64,000 nt of DNA from JBEVJK01 sp040510195 (GTDB taxonomy: Bacteria > Pseudomonadota > Alphaproteobacteria > Rhizobiales > Rhizobiaceae): positions 13,091-77,090 of the forward strand of contig JBEVJK010000081.1 of NCBI GenBank assembly GCA_040510195.1, written 5' to 3'. A program made the translations under genes and the position numbers. The notes below the pieces were generated by a model, which was not told where the DNA came from, did not search any database, and saw only the letters and a program-made list of their open reading frames with translations. This document shows, piece after piece, positions 35,364 through 43,627 of the stretch; the stretch's first letter is position 1, and the number at the start of each line of letters is the position of its first letter.

Positions 35364-36869
35364 ATGCGGCTTGAAGACCTTCTGCGGCGAAGCGCGCTCG
35401 CCCACCCCGACACGGTCGCGCTGGTGGACGGCGAGCGCCGGGTGACCTATGGCGAGCTCGAGGCTGCCTCCGACAGCCTGGCGGTCAGCTTGTTCAGCCA
35501 TGGCGTCCAGCGCAGCGACCGGGTGGCCGTGCTGATGGACAACGGCGTCGAGCCGGCGATCGCACTGTTCGCGATCCTCAAGGCGGGTGCCGTGGCCGTG
35601 CCGGTCAACCCGGCGCTCAAGGCGGAGGGCGCGGCCGCCATCCTGGCCGATTGCGCGCCGACGCTGATCCTCACCCAGGACCGGCTGATGCCGCTCTGCA
35701 GCCGCGCCCAGGAAGCGGCCGGAGGCGTGGTGCCGATGCTCGCGGTGCCGGCGGCACCCGAAGAGGCGGCGTGGAAGATCGCCCTGCCCCCGGCCGGCAT
35801 CGACATCGACCTCGCCATGGCGATCTACACGTCGGGCTCGACCGGCGAACCCAAAGGCGTGATGCTGACCCATCGCAGCATGGCGGCCGCGGCGGACTCG
35901 ATCGCCGCCTATCTCGAAAGCCGCTCCGACGACGTCGTGTTGAGTGCGCTGCCCCTTGCTTTCTCGTATGGGCTATACCAGCTGCTGGTGACGGTCCAGA
36001 CCGGCGGTCGCCTGGTGCTCGAAAAGAGCTTCGCCTTTCCGCATCAGGTGCTCGAGCGAGCGGCCGCCGAAGGGGTGACCACGCTGCCACTGGTTCCCAC
36101 GATTGCGGCGCTGCTCCTCAATCTCAAGGATCGGCCGGCGCTGCCGTCGCTGCGGACGATCACCAATGCCGGGGCGGCGCTGGGCGAGGCCCAGGGCGCA
36201 GAGCTTCGACGGATGTTCCCGCAAGCGCGCATCTTCGCGATGTACGGGCTCACCGAATGCGCCCGCGCGACCTATCTCGACCCGCGCGACCTGGCGCTGA
36301 GGCCCACCTCGGTCGGGCGTGCGATCCCCAACACGGAGGTCTACGTCGTCGACGCCGAGGGCCGCAGGGCGAGGCCCGGCGCGACAGGCGAGCTGGTGGT
36401 GCGAGGCCCTCATTTGATGCAGGGCTACTGGCGCCGCCCGGAGGCCAGCGCGGCGGTGCTGAAGCCCGGTGCCAACCCGTGGGAGCGCGTGCTCTATACC
36501 GGCGACCTCTTCCGCGCCGACGCCGAGGGCTATCTCCATTTCGTCGGTCGCAAGGACGACATGCTGAAAGTACGCGGCGAGAAGGTGGCGCCAGCCCAGG
36601 TGGAAGGCGCGATCCTCGGTTGCCCGGGCGTCGCCCAGGCGGTGGTGGTCGGCGTGGCCGATCCGGTGCTGGGCACGGCGCTCCACGCGATCGTGGTGGC
36701 GTCCGACGGTCAGCTCGCAGCACGCGACGTCCTGCGCCACTGCGCCCGTGCCCTGCCCGACCACATGGTGCCGCGCACGGTCGAGTTCCGCGCCGCGCTG
36801 CCGACCACCGCGAGCGGCAAGGTGAGCCGGCGGGCCGCGGCAACCGCCAGAAGCGAGGTGATGCGATGA
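35364..36869 (+). CDS. Acyl-adenylating ligase (AMP-dependent synthetase family)
   Basis: A 501-residue ANL-family enzyme. It has the P-loop AIYTSGSTGEPKGVMLTH (near residue 155), YGLTECARATYLDPRD, VLYTGDLFRADAEGYLHFVG, the hinge GRKDDMLKVRGEKVAPAQVE and the C-terminal lysine in TTASGKVSRR. It should adenylate a carboxylic acid and pass it to CoA or, more likely given the neighbour, to the carrier protein. No condensation or thioesterase domain is attached. The ATG of the next gene overlaps its stop (ATGA). Confidence 0.88.
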   Translation: MRLEDLLRRSALAHPDTVALVDGERRVTYGELEAASDSLAVSLFSHGVQRSDRVAVLMDNGVEPAIALFAILKAGAVAVPVNPALKAEGAAAILADCAPTLILTQDRLMPLCSRAQEAAGGVVPMLAVPAAPEEAAWKIALPPAGIDIDLAMAIYTSGSTGEPKGVMLTHRSMAAAADSIAAYLESRSDDVVLSALPLAFSYGLYQLLVTVQTGGRLVLEKSFAFPHQVLERAAAEGVTTLPLVPTIAALLLNLKDRPALPSLRTITNAGAALGEAQGAELRRMFPQARIFAMYGLTECARATYLDPRDLALRPTSVGRAIPNTEVYVVDAEGRRARPGATGELVVRGPHLMQGYWRRPEASAAVLKPGANPWERVLYTGDLFRADAEGYLHFVGRKDDMLKVRGEKVAPAQVEGAILGCPGVAQAVVVGVADPVLGTALHAIVVASDGQLAARDVLRHCARALPDHMVPRTVEFRAALPTTASGKVSRRAAATARSEVMR

Positions 36870-37849
36870 CGACTGGACCTGCCGACTTCTCCGCCGAGAC
36901 GCTGACGATCGACGCCGAGGCGGAGACAGCGCGGATCGTCGCTGCGCTGCGACGGCAATTGCGGGAGCCGTTGCACAAGCGCGGGCTGGTGCTCGGGCTT
37001 TCCGGCGGGATCGATTCCACCGCCTGCGCGGCGCTGGCGGCGCGCGCGGTGGGACCGGGCAAGGTGTTCTGCCTGTTCATGCCCGAGCGCGACTCCGACC
37101 CGGAAAGCCTACGGCTGGGCAGGCTGGTGGCCGAACGCTTCGGGCTGCAGGGCGAGGTCGAGGATATTGGCGACGCGCTGCAGGCGCTCGGCTGCTACCG
37201 CCGCCGCGACGCGGCGGTGCGCAGCATCGTGCCCGAATACGGCCCAGGCTGGGGCTTCAAGATCGTCATCGCCGACCCGCTGGAGGCGCCCGGCTACAAC
37301 ATCTCCTCGCTCGTCGCACAGGCACCGGACGGGCAGGTCAGCCGCCATCGACTGACGGCGCCCGCCTACCTCGCCATCGTCGCGGCCACCAACATGAAGC
37401 AGCGGGTTCGCAAGCTGATGGAATACTCGCATGCGGACCGGCTCGACTATGCCGTTGTCGGCACGCCCAATCGGCTCGAATACGACCAGGGCTTCTTCGT
37501 GAAGAACGGCGACGGGTCGGCCGACGTCAAGCCCATCGCCCATCTCTACAAGTCGCAGGTCTACCAGCTGGCAGCGCATCTCGGCGTGCCGGAAGAGATC
37601 TTGCGCCGGCCGCCCACAACGGACACCTACTCGATGGCGCAGACACAGGAGGAGTTCTACTTCTCGCTGCCCTACGACAAGCTCGATCTTTGCCTCTACG
37701 GGCTAAACCAGGGGTTAGCGGAAGACGAGGTCGCCCGCGCGACGGGCCTGACGGCGAGCCAGGTCGAGCTTGTGTGGCGCGACATCGGCGCGAAGCGGAA
37801 GGTGGCGCGCTATCTGCACGCCGCGCCACAGCTCGCCGCCGTGGCCTGA
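36866..37849 (+). CDS. nadE: NadE-like ammonia-dependent synthetase
   Basis: A 327-residue member of the N-type ATP pyrophosphatase family: LGLSGGIDSTACAALAARAV is the PP-loop, and VVGTPNRLEYDQGFFVKNGD with GSADVKPIAHLYKSQVYQLA matches NAD synthetase. There is no glutaminase domain, so it must use free ammonia or a partner's. The segment that reads PSAGLW-GQTDE in ordinary NadE is here PTTDTYSMAQTQEEFYFSL, marking a separate subgroup. With the AsnB, carrier and ligase genes it may amidate something other than nicotinate adenine dinucleotide. The symbol refers only to the family. Confidence 0.8.
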   Translation: MTTGPADFSAETLTIDAEAETARIVAALRRQLREPLHKRGLVLGLSGGIDSTACAALAARAVGPGKVFCLFMPERDSDPESLRLGRLVAERFGLQGEVEDIGDALQALGCYRRRDAAVRSIVPEYGPGWGFKIVIADPLEAPGYNISSLVAQAPDGQVSRHRLTAPAYLAIVAATNMKQRVRKLMEYSHADRLDYAVVGTPNRLEYDQGFFVKNGDGSADVKPIAHLYKSQVYQLAAHLGVPEEILRRPPTTDTYSMAQTQEEFYFSLPYDKLDLCLYGLNQGLAEDEVARATGLTASQVELVWRDIGAKRKVARYLHAAPQLAAVA

Positions 37850-37898
37850 GCCCCGCGCCGCCACCCCCGGCGCGGGGAGCCGCCGGTCCTTTGGAGGG

Positions 37899-38456
37899 TC
37901 AGGACTTGGGCAGCAGCACCTTGTCGATGACGTGGATGACGCCATTCGACTGATCGACGTCGGCAATGGTCACGGTCGCGGCGTTGCCGTTCTCGTCGGC
38001 GATCCACACCTTGTCGCCCTCGACCTTGGCCGTCAGCGTGCAGCCGCCGACGGTCTTCACCGAATGCGCGCCGCCATCATCCTGGACCATCTTCATGATG
38101 TCTTTGGAGAAGGCTTCCGCGGGCACGACGTGGCAGGTCAGGATCTTGACCAGCTGATCCTTGTTCTCAGGCTTGAGAAGCGTTTCGACCGTGCCGGCCG
38201 GCAGCGCCTCGAACGCGGCGTTCGTCGGAGCGAAGACGGTGAACGGGCCGGCACCCTGCAGGGTCTCGACCAGGCCGGCGGCCTTGACCGCCGCCACCAG
38301 CGTCGTGTGATCCTTGGAGTTCACGGCGTTCTCGACGATGTTCTTGTCGGCCGGCATCGGCGCCCCGCCGACCATCGGGTTCTCGGCATAGGAGATGGCT
38401 GTCGATGCAGACATCGCGAAGAGACCGATAGCAACGGAATAGAAGAGCTTTTTCAT
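37899..38456 (-). CDS. Secreted fasciclin-domain protein
   Basis: A 185-residue protein with a signal peptide (MKKLFYSVAIGLFAMSASTA, cleavage near SYA-EN) and a single fasciclin/FAS1 domain: GPFTVFAPTNAAFEALPAGT, LVKILTCHVVPAEAFS and the closing NGVIHVIDKVLLP. FAS1 proteins are extracellular adhesion or surface proteins. AAGGAGA lies upstream of the ATG. It sits directly downstream of an ECF sigma / RskA pair, the same grouping as mycobacterial SigK-RskA with the FAS1 proteins MPT70/83, so it is the likely target of that sigma factor. Confidence 0.92.
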   Translation of the reverse strand: MKKLFYSVAIGLFAMSASTAISYAENPMVGGAPMPADKNIVENAVNSKDHTTLVAAVKAAGLVETLQGAGPFTVFAPTNAAFEALPAGTVETLLKPENKDQLVKILTCHVVPAEAFSKDIMKMVQDDGGAHSVKTVGGCTLTAKVEGDKVWIADENGNAATVTIADVDQSNGVIHVIDKVLLPKS

Positions 38457-38500
38457 CCTCGTGTTCTCCTTAATTGTCCCTTCATCGGGATAGCGGAAAC

Positions 38501-38525
38501 ACGAGAACCTCTGCCTGAAAGTTTC
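38501..38525 (-). promoter_or_regulatory. Candidate ECF-type promoter for the fasciclin gene
   Basis: On the minus strand GAAAC (38525-38521) is followed after 17 bases by CGT (38503-38501), the general shape of ECF promoters, 45 bases ahead of the fasciclin ATG. No matching GAAAC was found before the sigma gene itself, so autoregulation through the same site is not supported. Confidence 0.35.
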
Positions 38526-38526
38526 T

Positions 38527-38557
38527 CGATCACGTAAGCGTCATGCTTTCGTGATCG
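38527..38557 (-). terminator. Strong hairpin between the anti-sigma and fasciclin genes
   Basis: An inverted repeat with 13-base arms and one mismatch (CGATCACGTAAGC / GCTTTCGTGATCG on the plus strand) around the loop GTCAT, starting at the base after the anti-sigma stop codon. No T-run follows on the minus strand, so it may be a factor-dependent terminator, an RNA-stabilising structure or an operator for the promoter next to it. Confidence 0.5.
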
Positions 38558-39271
38558 TCAGATGTCCTTCAAATCGCCGGCGGCGACGACAGGACCCGTT
38601 GGCTGACCTGTCGGCGACCCACCCGAAGGCTCGAGGCTGATGGCCAGCACGGCGCCTTGCGCCAGCTTGGCGCGCAGCTCTGGCGTGACGACGATGCGGA
38701 TGGTCGAGCCGACAGGCACCACGCCCATCGAGACGGGCGGGTTCTTGCCCTCGATCATCCACAGCTCGAAATCGCGGCCGGCCGCCCGTTCGCCGGACAG
38801 GTGAGAGAGCGAGATACGGTCGTGGGCGGGATCGACAAATGCCAGGTAGCGGACGTCGCTCTGGTCGGCGGCGAGCGAGGCGACCAGGCGCTCGGGCGTG
38901 GGCGGCGCGGGGCGCAAGAGAGGCAGCGCGATGGCGACGGCCAGTGCGGCGAGCGACGCCGCGGAGAGGCCGCGCCAGAAGGCAAGGCTCGACCACAGGC
39001 CGGCGCCCTCGGCTGCCGCCGGTGCGCCGGCGAAGAGGCGCCTGTCGAGGGCCGCCTTGACCGCTGCGGGCACTTCGGCGGGATCGTAGGCCTCGGCGAG
39101 CGGCGCCAGACGGACCTCCCAGAGGTCGACCAGCCGCGCGAAAGCCGGATCCGATTCGATGCGGCGGGCGACCCGCTCGCGCTCCTCCGCGGGGAGCACG
39201 CCAACGACGTATTCGGCAGCAAGCAGATCTTCGCCGCCGTCGTCCGGTCCGCCATGTTCCGCCAGGCTCAT
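38558..39271 (-). CDS. Anti-sigma factor, RskA type
   Basis: A 237-residue membrane protein. The N-terminal zinc-finger-like/ASD region (LLAAEYVVGVLPAEERERVA) faces the cytoplasm, one membrane span lies near residues 100-118 (LSAASLAALAVAIALPLL), and the periplasmic RskA domain follows (FELWMIEGKNPPVSMGVVP). It is expected to hold the ECF sigma factor encoded just upstream. ATG overlaps the sigma stop (ATGA), ensuring balanced production. Confidence 0.9.
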   Translation of the reverse strand: MSLAEHGGPDDGGEDLLAAEYVVGVLPAEERERVARRIESDPAFARLVDLWEVRLAPLAEAYDPAEVPAAVKAALDRRLFAGAPAAAEGAGLWSSLAFWRGLSAASLAALAVAIALPLLRPAPPTPERLVASLAADQSDVRYLAFVDPAHDRISLSHLSGERAAGRDFELWMIEGKNPPVSMGVVPVGSTIRIVVTPELRAKLAQGAVLAISLEPSGGSPTGQPTGPVVAAGDLKDI

Positions 39272-39807
39272 CGCTCCAGGCATTCCCTCAGTTTCATCAG
39301 GCTGCGTCGCAGCCAGGTGCGCATCGTGTTCAGCGGGACGCCGTGGCGCGCCGCCAGCTCGGCGTAGCTCTCGCCTTTCAGGTAGGCGCCCCGAACCGCC
39401 GCGGCACGGTCATGCTCCAGCTCATCGAGGCATCGGCCGATCCGATCGCTCTCGCCGGCGGCGACCGCGATCGCCTCCGGTCCTGGTGCGGGATCGGCGA
39501 CCTGCAGCGCCGTATCAACGTCGACTGTCGACAGTCGACGGGCGCGGATGCGATCGATCGCGTGGTTGCGGGCGACCGCCACCAGCCAGGAAATCGGGCT
39601 GAGCTCGGACACGGCAAAGCGGTCGGCCTTCGTCCACACCTTGACGAAGACCTCCTGCAGCGCCTCCTCCGCCTCGGCACGATCGTTCAAGACACGCAGG
39701 CAGACGCCGAAGAGTTTCGCGCTGACCTGGCGATAGAGCTGGTCGAATGCCGCCCGGTCGCGGGTCGAAACCCTGACGATCAGTTTGGAGATGTCTTCGG
39801 GCGTCAT
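39268..39807 (-). CDS. ECF-family RNA polymerase sigma factor (SigK-like)
   Basis: A 179-residue sigma-70 family ECF factor: region 2 with DQLYRQVSAKLFGVCLRVLN and ISWLVAVARNHAIDRIRARR, region 4 with GAYLKGESYAELAARHGVPL and NTMRTWLRRSLMKLRECL. The layout with an RskA-type anti-sigma and a fasciclin gene fits the SigK group. ATG at 39807 is chosen as MTPEDIS; an inverted repeat GGGTTGC-GCAACCC at 39826-39848 lies in its leader and could be an operator. Confidence 0.9.
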   Translation of the reverse strand: MTPEDISKLIVRVSTRDRAAFDQLYRQVSAKLFGVCLRVLNDRAEAEEALQEVFVKVWTKADRFAVSELSPISWLVAVARNHAIDRIRARRLSTVDVDTALQVADPAPGPEAIAVAAGESDRIGRCLDELEHDRAAAVRGAYLKGESYAELAARHGVPLNTMRTWLRRSLMKLRECLER

Positions 39808-39949
39808 CGCCAGTCCAACCTTAGGGGGTTGCCTTCGATTTGCAACCCGCGCGGCGCCCGCCTGCGAGGGGCAGGTATCCCCTTGTTCGAAGGCGCCGGC
39901 GCCGCTAAACAGGCCGCCGACTCCCCCCCATGCGAGCGAGGCGGCGCCG

Positions 39950-40846
39950 ATGACGACGGACATTCCAGAGACGCCAGAGGCGCAGGCGCGGCTGCTTTCG
40001 GCGGCGCTGCCCTACATGCAGCGCTACGAGAACAAGACGGTGGTGGTGAAGTATGGCGGCCATGCGATGGGCGACATCAGCCTGGGCAAGGCGTTCGCCC
40101 GCGATATCGCGCTGCTCAAGCAATCGGGCGTCAATCCGATCGTGGTCCATGGCGGCGGCCCGCAGATCGGCGCGATGCTCGCCAAGATGGGCATCGAGTC
40201 GAAGTTCGAGGGGGGGCTGAGGGTCACCGACGAGAAAACCGTCGAAATCGTCGAGATGGTGCTGGCGGGCTCGATCAACAAGGAGATCGTGGCGCTGATC
40301 AATGCCGAGGGCGAGTGGGCGATCGGGCTGTGCGGCAAGGATGGCAACATGGTGTTCGCCGAGAAGGCGCGCAAGACGATGACCGACCCGGACAGCAATA
40401 TCGAGCGGGTGCTCGACCTCGGCTTCGTCGGCGAGCCGGTCGAGGTGGACCGGACGCTGCTCGACCTGCTTGCCCATTCGGAGATGATCCCCGTGCTGGC
40501 TCCGGTGGCGCCGGGCCGCGACGGACATACCTACAACATCAATGCCGACACGTTTGCCGGGGCGATCGCCGGTGCGGTGAGGGCCACGCGCCTGCTTTTC
40601 CTGACCGACGTGCCCGGCGTGCTCGACCGCGACAAGCAGCTGATCGACGAACTGTCGGCCGCCGACGCCAAGGCGCTGATCGCCGACGGCACGATCTCCG
40701 GCGGCATGATCCCAAAGGTCGAGACCTGCCTCGAAGCGATCGAGCGTGGCGTGGAAGGCGTGGTCATCCTCAATGGCAAGACGCCGCATGCCGTCCTGCT
40801 GGAGCTGTTCACCCAGCACGGCGCCGGCACGCTGATCGTGCCCTGA
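39950..40846 (+). CDS. argB: Acetylglutamate kinase
   Basis: A 298-residue amino-acid kinase, the second enzyme of arginine synthesis, phosphorylating N-acetylglutamate. Seen are VVKYGGHAMGD (ATP-binding lysine), NPIVVHGGGPQIGAML, GLRVTDEKTVEIVEMVL, PVLAPVAPGRDGHTYNINAD and GTISGGMIPKVETCLEAIE. The N-terminal extension (LLSAALPYMQRYENKT) is that of the arginine-feedback-regulated class. It stands alone, divergent from the ECF sigma gene, with GGCGCCGATG at its start and no strong ribosome binding site. Confidence 0.96.
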   Translation: MTTDIPETPEAQARLLSAALPYMQRYENKTVVVKYGGHAMGDISLGKAFARDIALLKQSGVNPIVVHGGGPQIGAMLAKMGIESKFEGGLRVTDEKTVEIVEMVLAGSINKEIVALINAEGEWAIGLCGKDGNMVFAEKARKTMTDPDSNIERVLDLGFVGEPVEVDRTLLDLLAHSEMIPVLAPVAPGRDGHTYNINADTFAGAIAGAVRATRLLFLTDVPGVLDRDKQLIDELSAADAKALIADGTISGGMIPKVETCLEAIERGVEGVVILNGKTPHAVLLELFTQHGAGTLIVP

Positions 40847-40856
40847 CCCAGAGGCC

Positions 40857-41762
40857 TCAGCGGAGCCCCAACAGCGCCAGGATCCCGGCGACGATCAGCC
40901 CGCAACCGACAGTCTCCAGCCAGTTGATGCGTTCCTTGAAGAAGAGGACCGAGGAAGCGAAGGTGAAGATCATCTCGATCTGCGCCAGCGATTTCACGAT
41001 GGCCGCCTGCTGCAGCGTCATAGCCATAAACCAGCCGAAAGACGCCGAGGCGCCGGCCAGCCCGACGATGAGCGAAGGCCGCCATGCGGCGGCGATGCGT
41101 GCGAGTTCGGTGCGCTCGCGCCAGACGATCCAGGCGCCCATCAGCAAGGTCTGGAAGATCGTGGTGACGGCCAGGGTGACCGCCGCCTGCATCATGAAGT
41201 TGGGACCGGCGAGGGCCAGCGAGGCGGCGCGATAGGCCACGGCGGAGGCGCCGAACAGCGTGCCGGAGGCGAGCCCGATCAGCGCGGTGCGGCTGCCGAC
41301 CGAAGTGACCAGGGCTCGCCAGGTGAAGGCGGTGCGCGCCACCGAGATCAGCATGACCCCGCAGACGCTGAGCGCGATGGCGAAGACCGTCCCGGCAGTG
41401 ACCGTCTCGCCGAGGAAGAGCAGGCCAAACACCGCCGCCTGGGCCGGCTCGGTACGGGAATAGGCGGTGCCGACGGCGAAGTTTCGGAACGAGAACAGAT
41501 GAACGAGCAGGAAGGTCGCGGCGATCTGGCTGACGCCGCCGGCCATCGACCAGGCCAGGAAGCGCAGCCCCATCGGGGGCACGGCATAGCCGGCGAGCCA
41601 GTGCAGCGCGAGCACGAAGAAAAGCGCGAAGGGAAAGCCGAAACCGAAACGAACGAAGGTAGCCCCGGTGGTGCCCATGACGCCCTTGAGGTGCTTCTGC
41701 AAGGCTGAGCGCACATTCTGCAGGAAGGCGGCAGCGATGGTGATGGGGATCCAGAGGTCCAT
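40857..41762 (-). CDS. EamA/DMT-family transporter
   Basis: A 301-residue protein with about ten membrane spans arranged as two EamA repeats. Recognisable are GAYSRTEP-like AVGTAYSRTEPAQAAVFGLL in the first repeat and IVKSLAQIEMIFTFASSVLF with FFKERINWLETVGCGLIVAG ending the second. Members export amino acids, sugars or other metabolites; nothing here indicates which. The gene converges on argB with 10 bases between the stops. Confidence 0.87.
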   Translation of the reverse strand: MDLWIPITIAAAFLQNVRSALQKHLKGVMGTTGATFVRFGFGFPFALFFVLALHWLAGYAVPPMGLRFLAWSMAGGVSQIAATFLLVHLFSFRNFAVGTAYSRTEPAQAAVFGLLFLGETVTAGTVFAIALSVCGVMLISVARTAFTWRALVTSVGSRTALIGLASGTLFGASAVAYRAASLALAGPNFMMQAAVTLAVTTIFQTLLMGAWIVWRERTELARIAAAWRPSLIVGLAGASASFGWFMAMTLQQAAIVKSLAQIEMIFTFASSVLFFKERINWLETVGCGLIVAGILALLGLR

Positions 41763-41851
41763 GGGGGGTACGACCGGGGCGAGCGTGGGGACACCACCCG
41801 CTTAGCGCGGATCGGCCAGGACCGCCACCGCCATCGCGATGGTTTGGCGGC

Positions 41852-42607
41852 TCAGGCGGCTGCCGAGTAGGGCTCGATGATCGCCCTGTTGCGGCCGCGG
41901 CGCTTCGCTTCGTAGAGGCGGCGGTCGGCCGCCCGCATCAGGTCCGAGACCGAGGCATCCGACCGGCACCCGGTGCCGCCGATGGACACGGTGAGCGGAA
42001 CCGTCAGGTCGCCGCAGACGAAGCGGATTTGCTCGACCTCCCTGCGGATGCGCTCGGCCACGCCAACCGCCTCGGTGTCGGCAGCGCCGGGCAGGATCGC
42101 AGCGAATTCCTCGCCGCCGATGCGGCCGAGCACATCGCCTGCGCGCACGCCGCGGCGGATCGCCGCAGCAATCTCCAGCAACGCGCTGTCGCCCGTCAGG
42201 TGGCCGTGGCTATCGTTGATGCTCTTGAAGTGATCGGCGTCGATGATCAGCAAGGCGCCGCGCATGGTGGCCCCGCGGCCCGCCTCGAGGGCGGCAAAGA
42301 AGCTTTCGCGGTTGAGCATGCCGGTCATGTCGTCGCGGCGGGACTTCTCGAGCAAGCGGCGATGCGTCGTCGCCAGCTCGGCATGGACCTCCTTGAGCTG
42401 TCGGTGGGCGGTGGCAAGCTTCTCGTTCTGCCAGAAGGTGAAGGCGCTGCAGGGCCCGGCAATCAGCAGGGGGCAGAGCGTCGACATCAGCCAGGCATTT
42501 TGATCGAGCGTGCCGCCGACGGCAGGCACGATGGTAGCGGTCAACAGGACGGAAGCGATGGCGGAGAGAACGGCGACGAGAATCGACTTCGCTGCGATGA
42601 TCCTCAT
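41852..42607 (-). CDS. Membrane-anchored diguanylate cyclase
   Basis: A 251-residue protein. Two N-terminal membrane spans (ILVAVLSAIASVLLTATIV; WLMSTLCPLLIAGPCSAFTF), a short coiled linker, then a GGDEF domain with DDMTGMLNRESFF, ALLIIDADHFKSINDSHGH and the active-site GRIGGEEFAAILPG. The GGEEF signature is intact, so c-di-GMP synthesis is expected. No inhibitory RxxD site is evident just upstream of GGEEF (it reads RAGDVLGRIGGEEF, which does contain R-A-G-D, so product inhibition is possible). It is a close paralogue of the next gene. Confidence 0.9.
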   Translation of the reverse strand: MRIIAAKSILVAVLSAIASVLLTATIVPAVGGTLDQNAWLMSTLCPLLIAGPCSAFTFWQNEKLATAHRQLKEVHAELATTHRRLLEKSRRDDMTGMLNRESFFAALEAGRGATMRGALLIIDADHFKSINDSHGHLTGDSALLEIAAAIRRGVRAGDVLGRIGGEEFAAILPGAADTEAVGVAERIRREVEQIRFVCGDLTVPLTVSIGGTGCRSDASVSDLMRAADRRLYEAKRRGRNRAIIEPYSAAA

Positions 42608-42716
42608 CTGCCACTCCCGCGCCCAGCAGGACCATGGCCAACAGGCTTGAATGCTGTCTTTCAGCGATGCCTAAAATTCGATCGATCCGCCGGCTTTCCA
42701 CATGCGGGATGGCGCG

Positions 42717-43460
42717 TCAGGCAGCGGCGTTGACAGTGGTCAGGACGGCCCGGTTGCGGCCCTGTCGCTTGGCTTGGTAGAGCCGCTCGTCGGCAATCTT
42801 GAGCACGGCCGACGACCTGGCGCCGCAGTAGAAGGCCACCCCACCGAGCGATACCGTCAGCGGCACGACAATGCCACCAGGGCGGAAGTCGATCCTCTCG
42901 ACCTCCTTGCGGATGCGTTCGGCGACGGCGGCGGCCTCGACCTCGCCGGCGCCCGGAAGTACCACGGCGAACTCCTCGCCGCCCACTCGGCCGACGGAAT
43001 CACCCGCGCGAACGCCACGGCGCAGAGCAGCAGCGATCTCGACGAGGGCCAGGTCGCCGACGGGATGGCCATGCTTGTCGTTGACGTCCTTGAAGCGGTC
43101 GGCGTCGATGACCAGCAGACATCCCAGACCGCTCCTCGAGACAGTGTCGAGCGCCGCAACCAGGCTTTCCCGGTTGAGCAAGCCGGTCTGGTTGTCGTGC
43201 TTGGCCTTGTGCATGAGCTGCCGGTGCATGGCAGCCAGCTCCGCATGCACAATCGACAGCTCGTGAAGCGCGTTTCCCAGCTTTTCACGCTGCCAGAAGA
43301 AGAACATGCCGGATGGGAAGGCGATCACCAGCGGACAGATCGTCGACAGGAGCCAGGCGGTACCATCCATCTGGCCTTGGACGACGACGACCGTGATGAG
43401 CAGGGAAGCACAGGCGCATATGAGAGCGAGCGCTCCAGAAGGCAAAAGGAGCTTCTTCAT
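42717..43460 (-). CDS. Membrane-anchored diguanylate cyclase, tandem paralogue
   Basis: A 247-residue protein with the same design as its downstream neighbour: two membrane spans (LALICACASLLITVVVV; LLSTICPLVIAFPSGMFFFW), a coiled linker and a GGDEF domain with LLVIDADRFKDVNDKHGH and GRVGGEEFAVVLPG, preceded by RAGD. The order, lengths and many residues match the gene at 41852, so the two arose by duplication. ATG at 43460 follows AAAAGGAG; a longer frame to 43610 has no good start. The short periplasmic loops differ, so they may sense different signals. Confidence 0.9.
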   Translation of the reverse strand: MKKLLLPSGALALICACASLLITVVVVQGQMDGTAWLLSTICPLVIAFPSGMFFFWQREKLGNALHELSIVHAELAAMHRQLMHKAKHDNQTGLLNRESLVAALDTVSRSGLGCLLVIDADRFKDVNDKHGHPVGDLALVEIAAALRRGVRAGDSVGRVGGEEFAVVLPGAGEVEAAAVAERIRKEVERIDFRPGGIVVPLTVSLGGVAFYCGARSSAVLKIADERLYQAKRQGRNRAVLTTVNAAA

Positions 43461-43627
43461 GAAATCATCCGCAGCAATACGCTTCGTGGAAAACTTGAAA
43501 AGTCGCCCGTCGATACATGCAATTGGCAAACGATGGCTTTCGCCGACGATTAAAAATGAAATCTTCGCGCTGGGACGAACCCGCGATCGCCATGGCCGCA
43601 GCCTCTGCAAACGTGCGATAAGAGGCG

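Noticed and set aside
39826..39848. GGGTTGC/GCAACCC repeat as the target of the ECF sigma factor
   Set aside because: It does not have the -35/-10 form of an ECF promoter; it is kept only as a possible operator in the sigma gene's leader.
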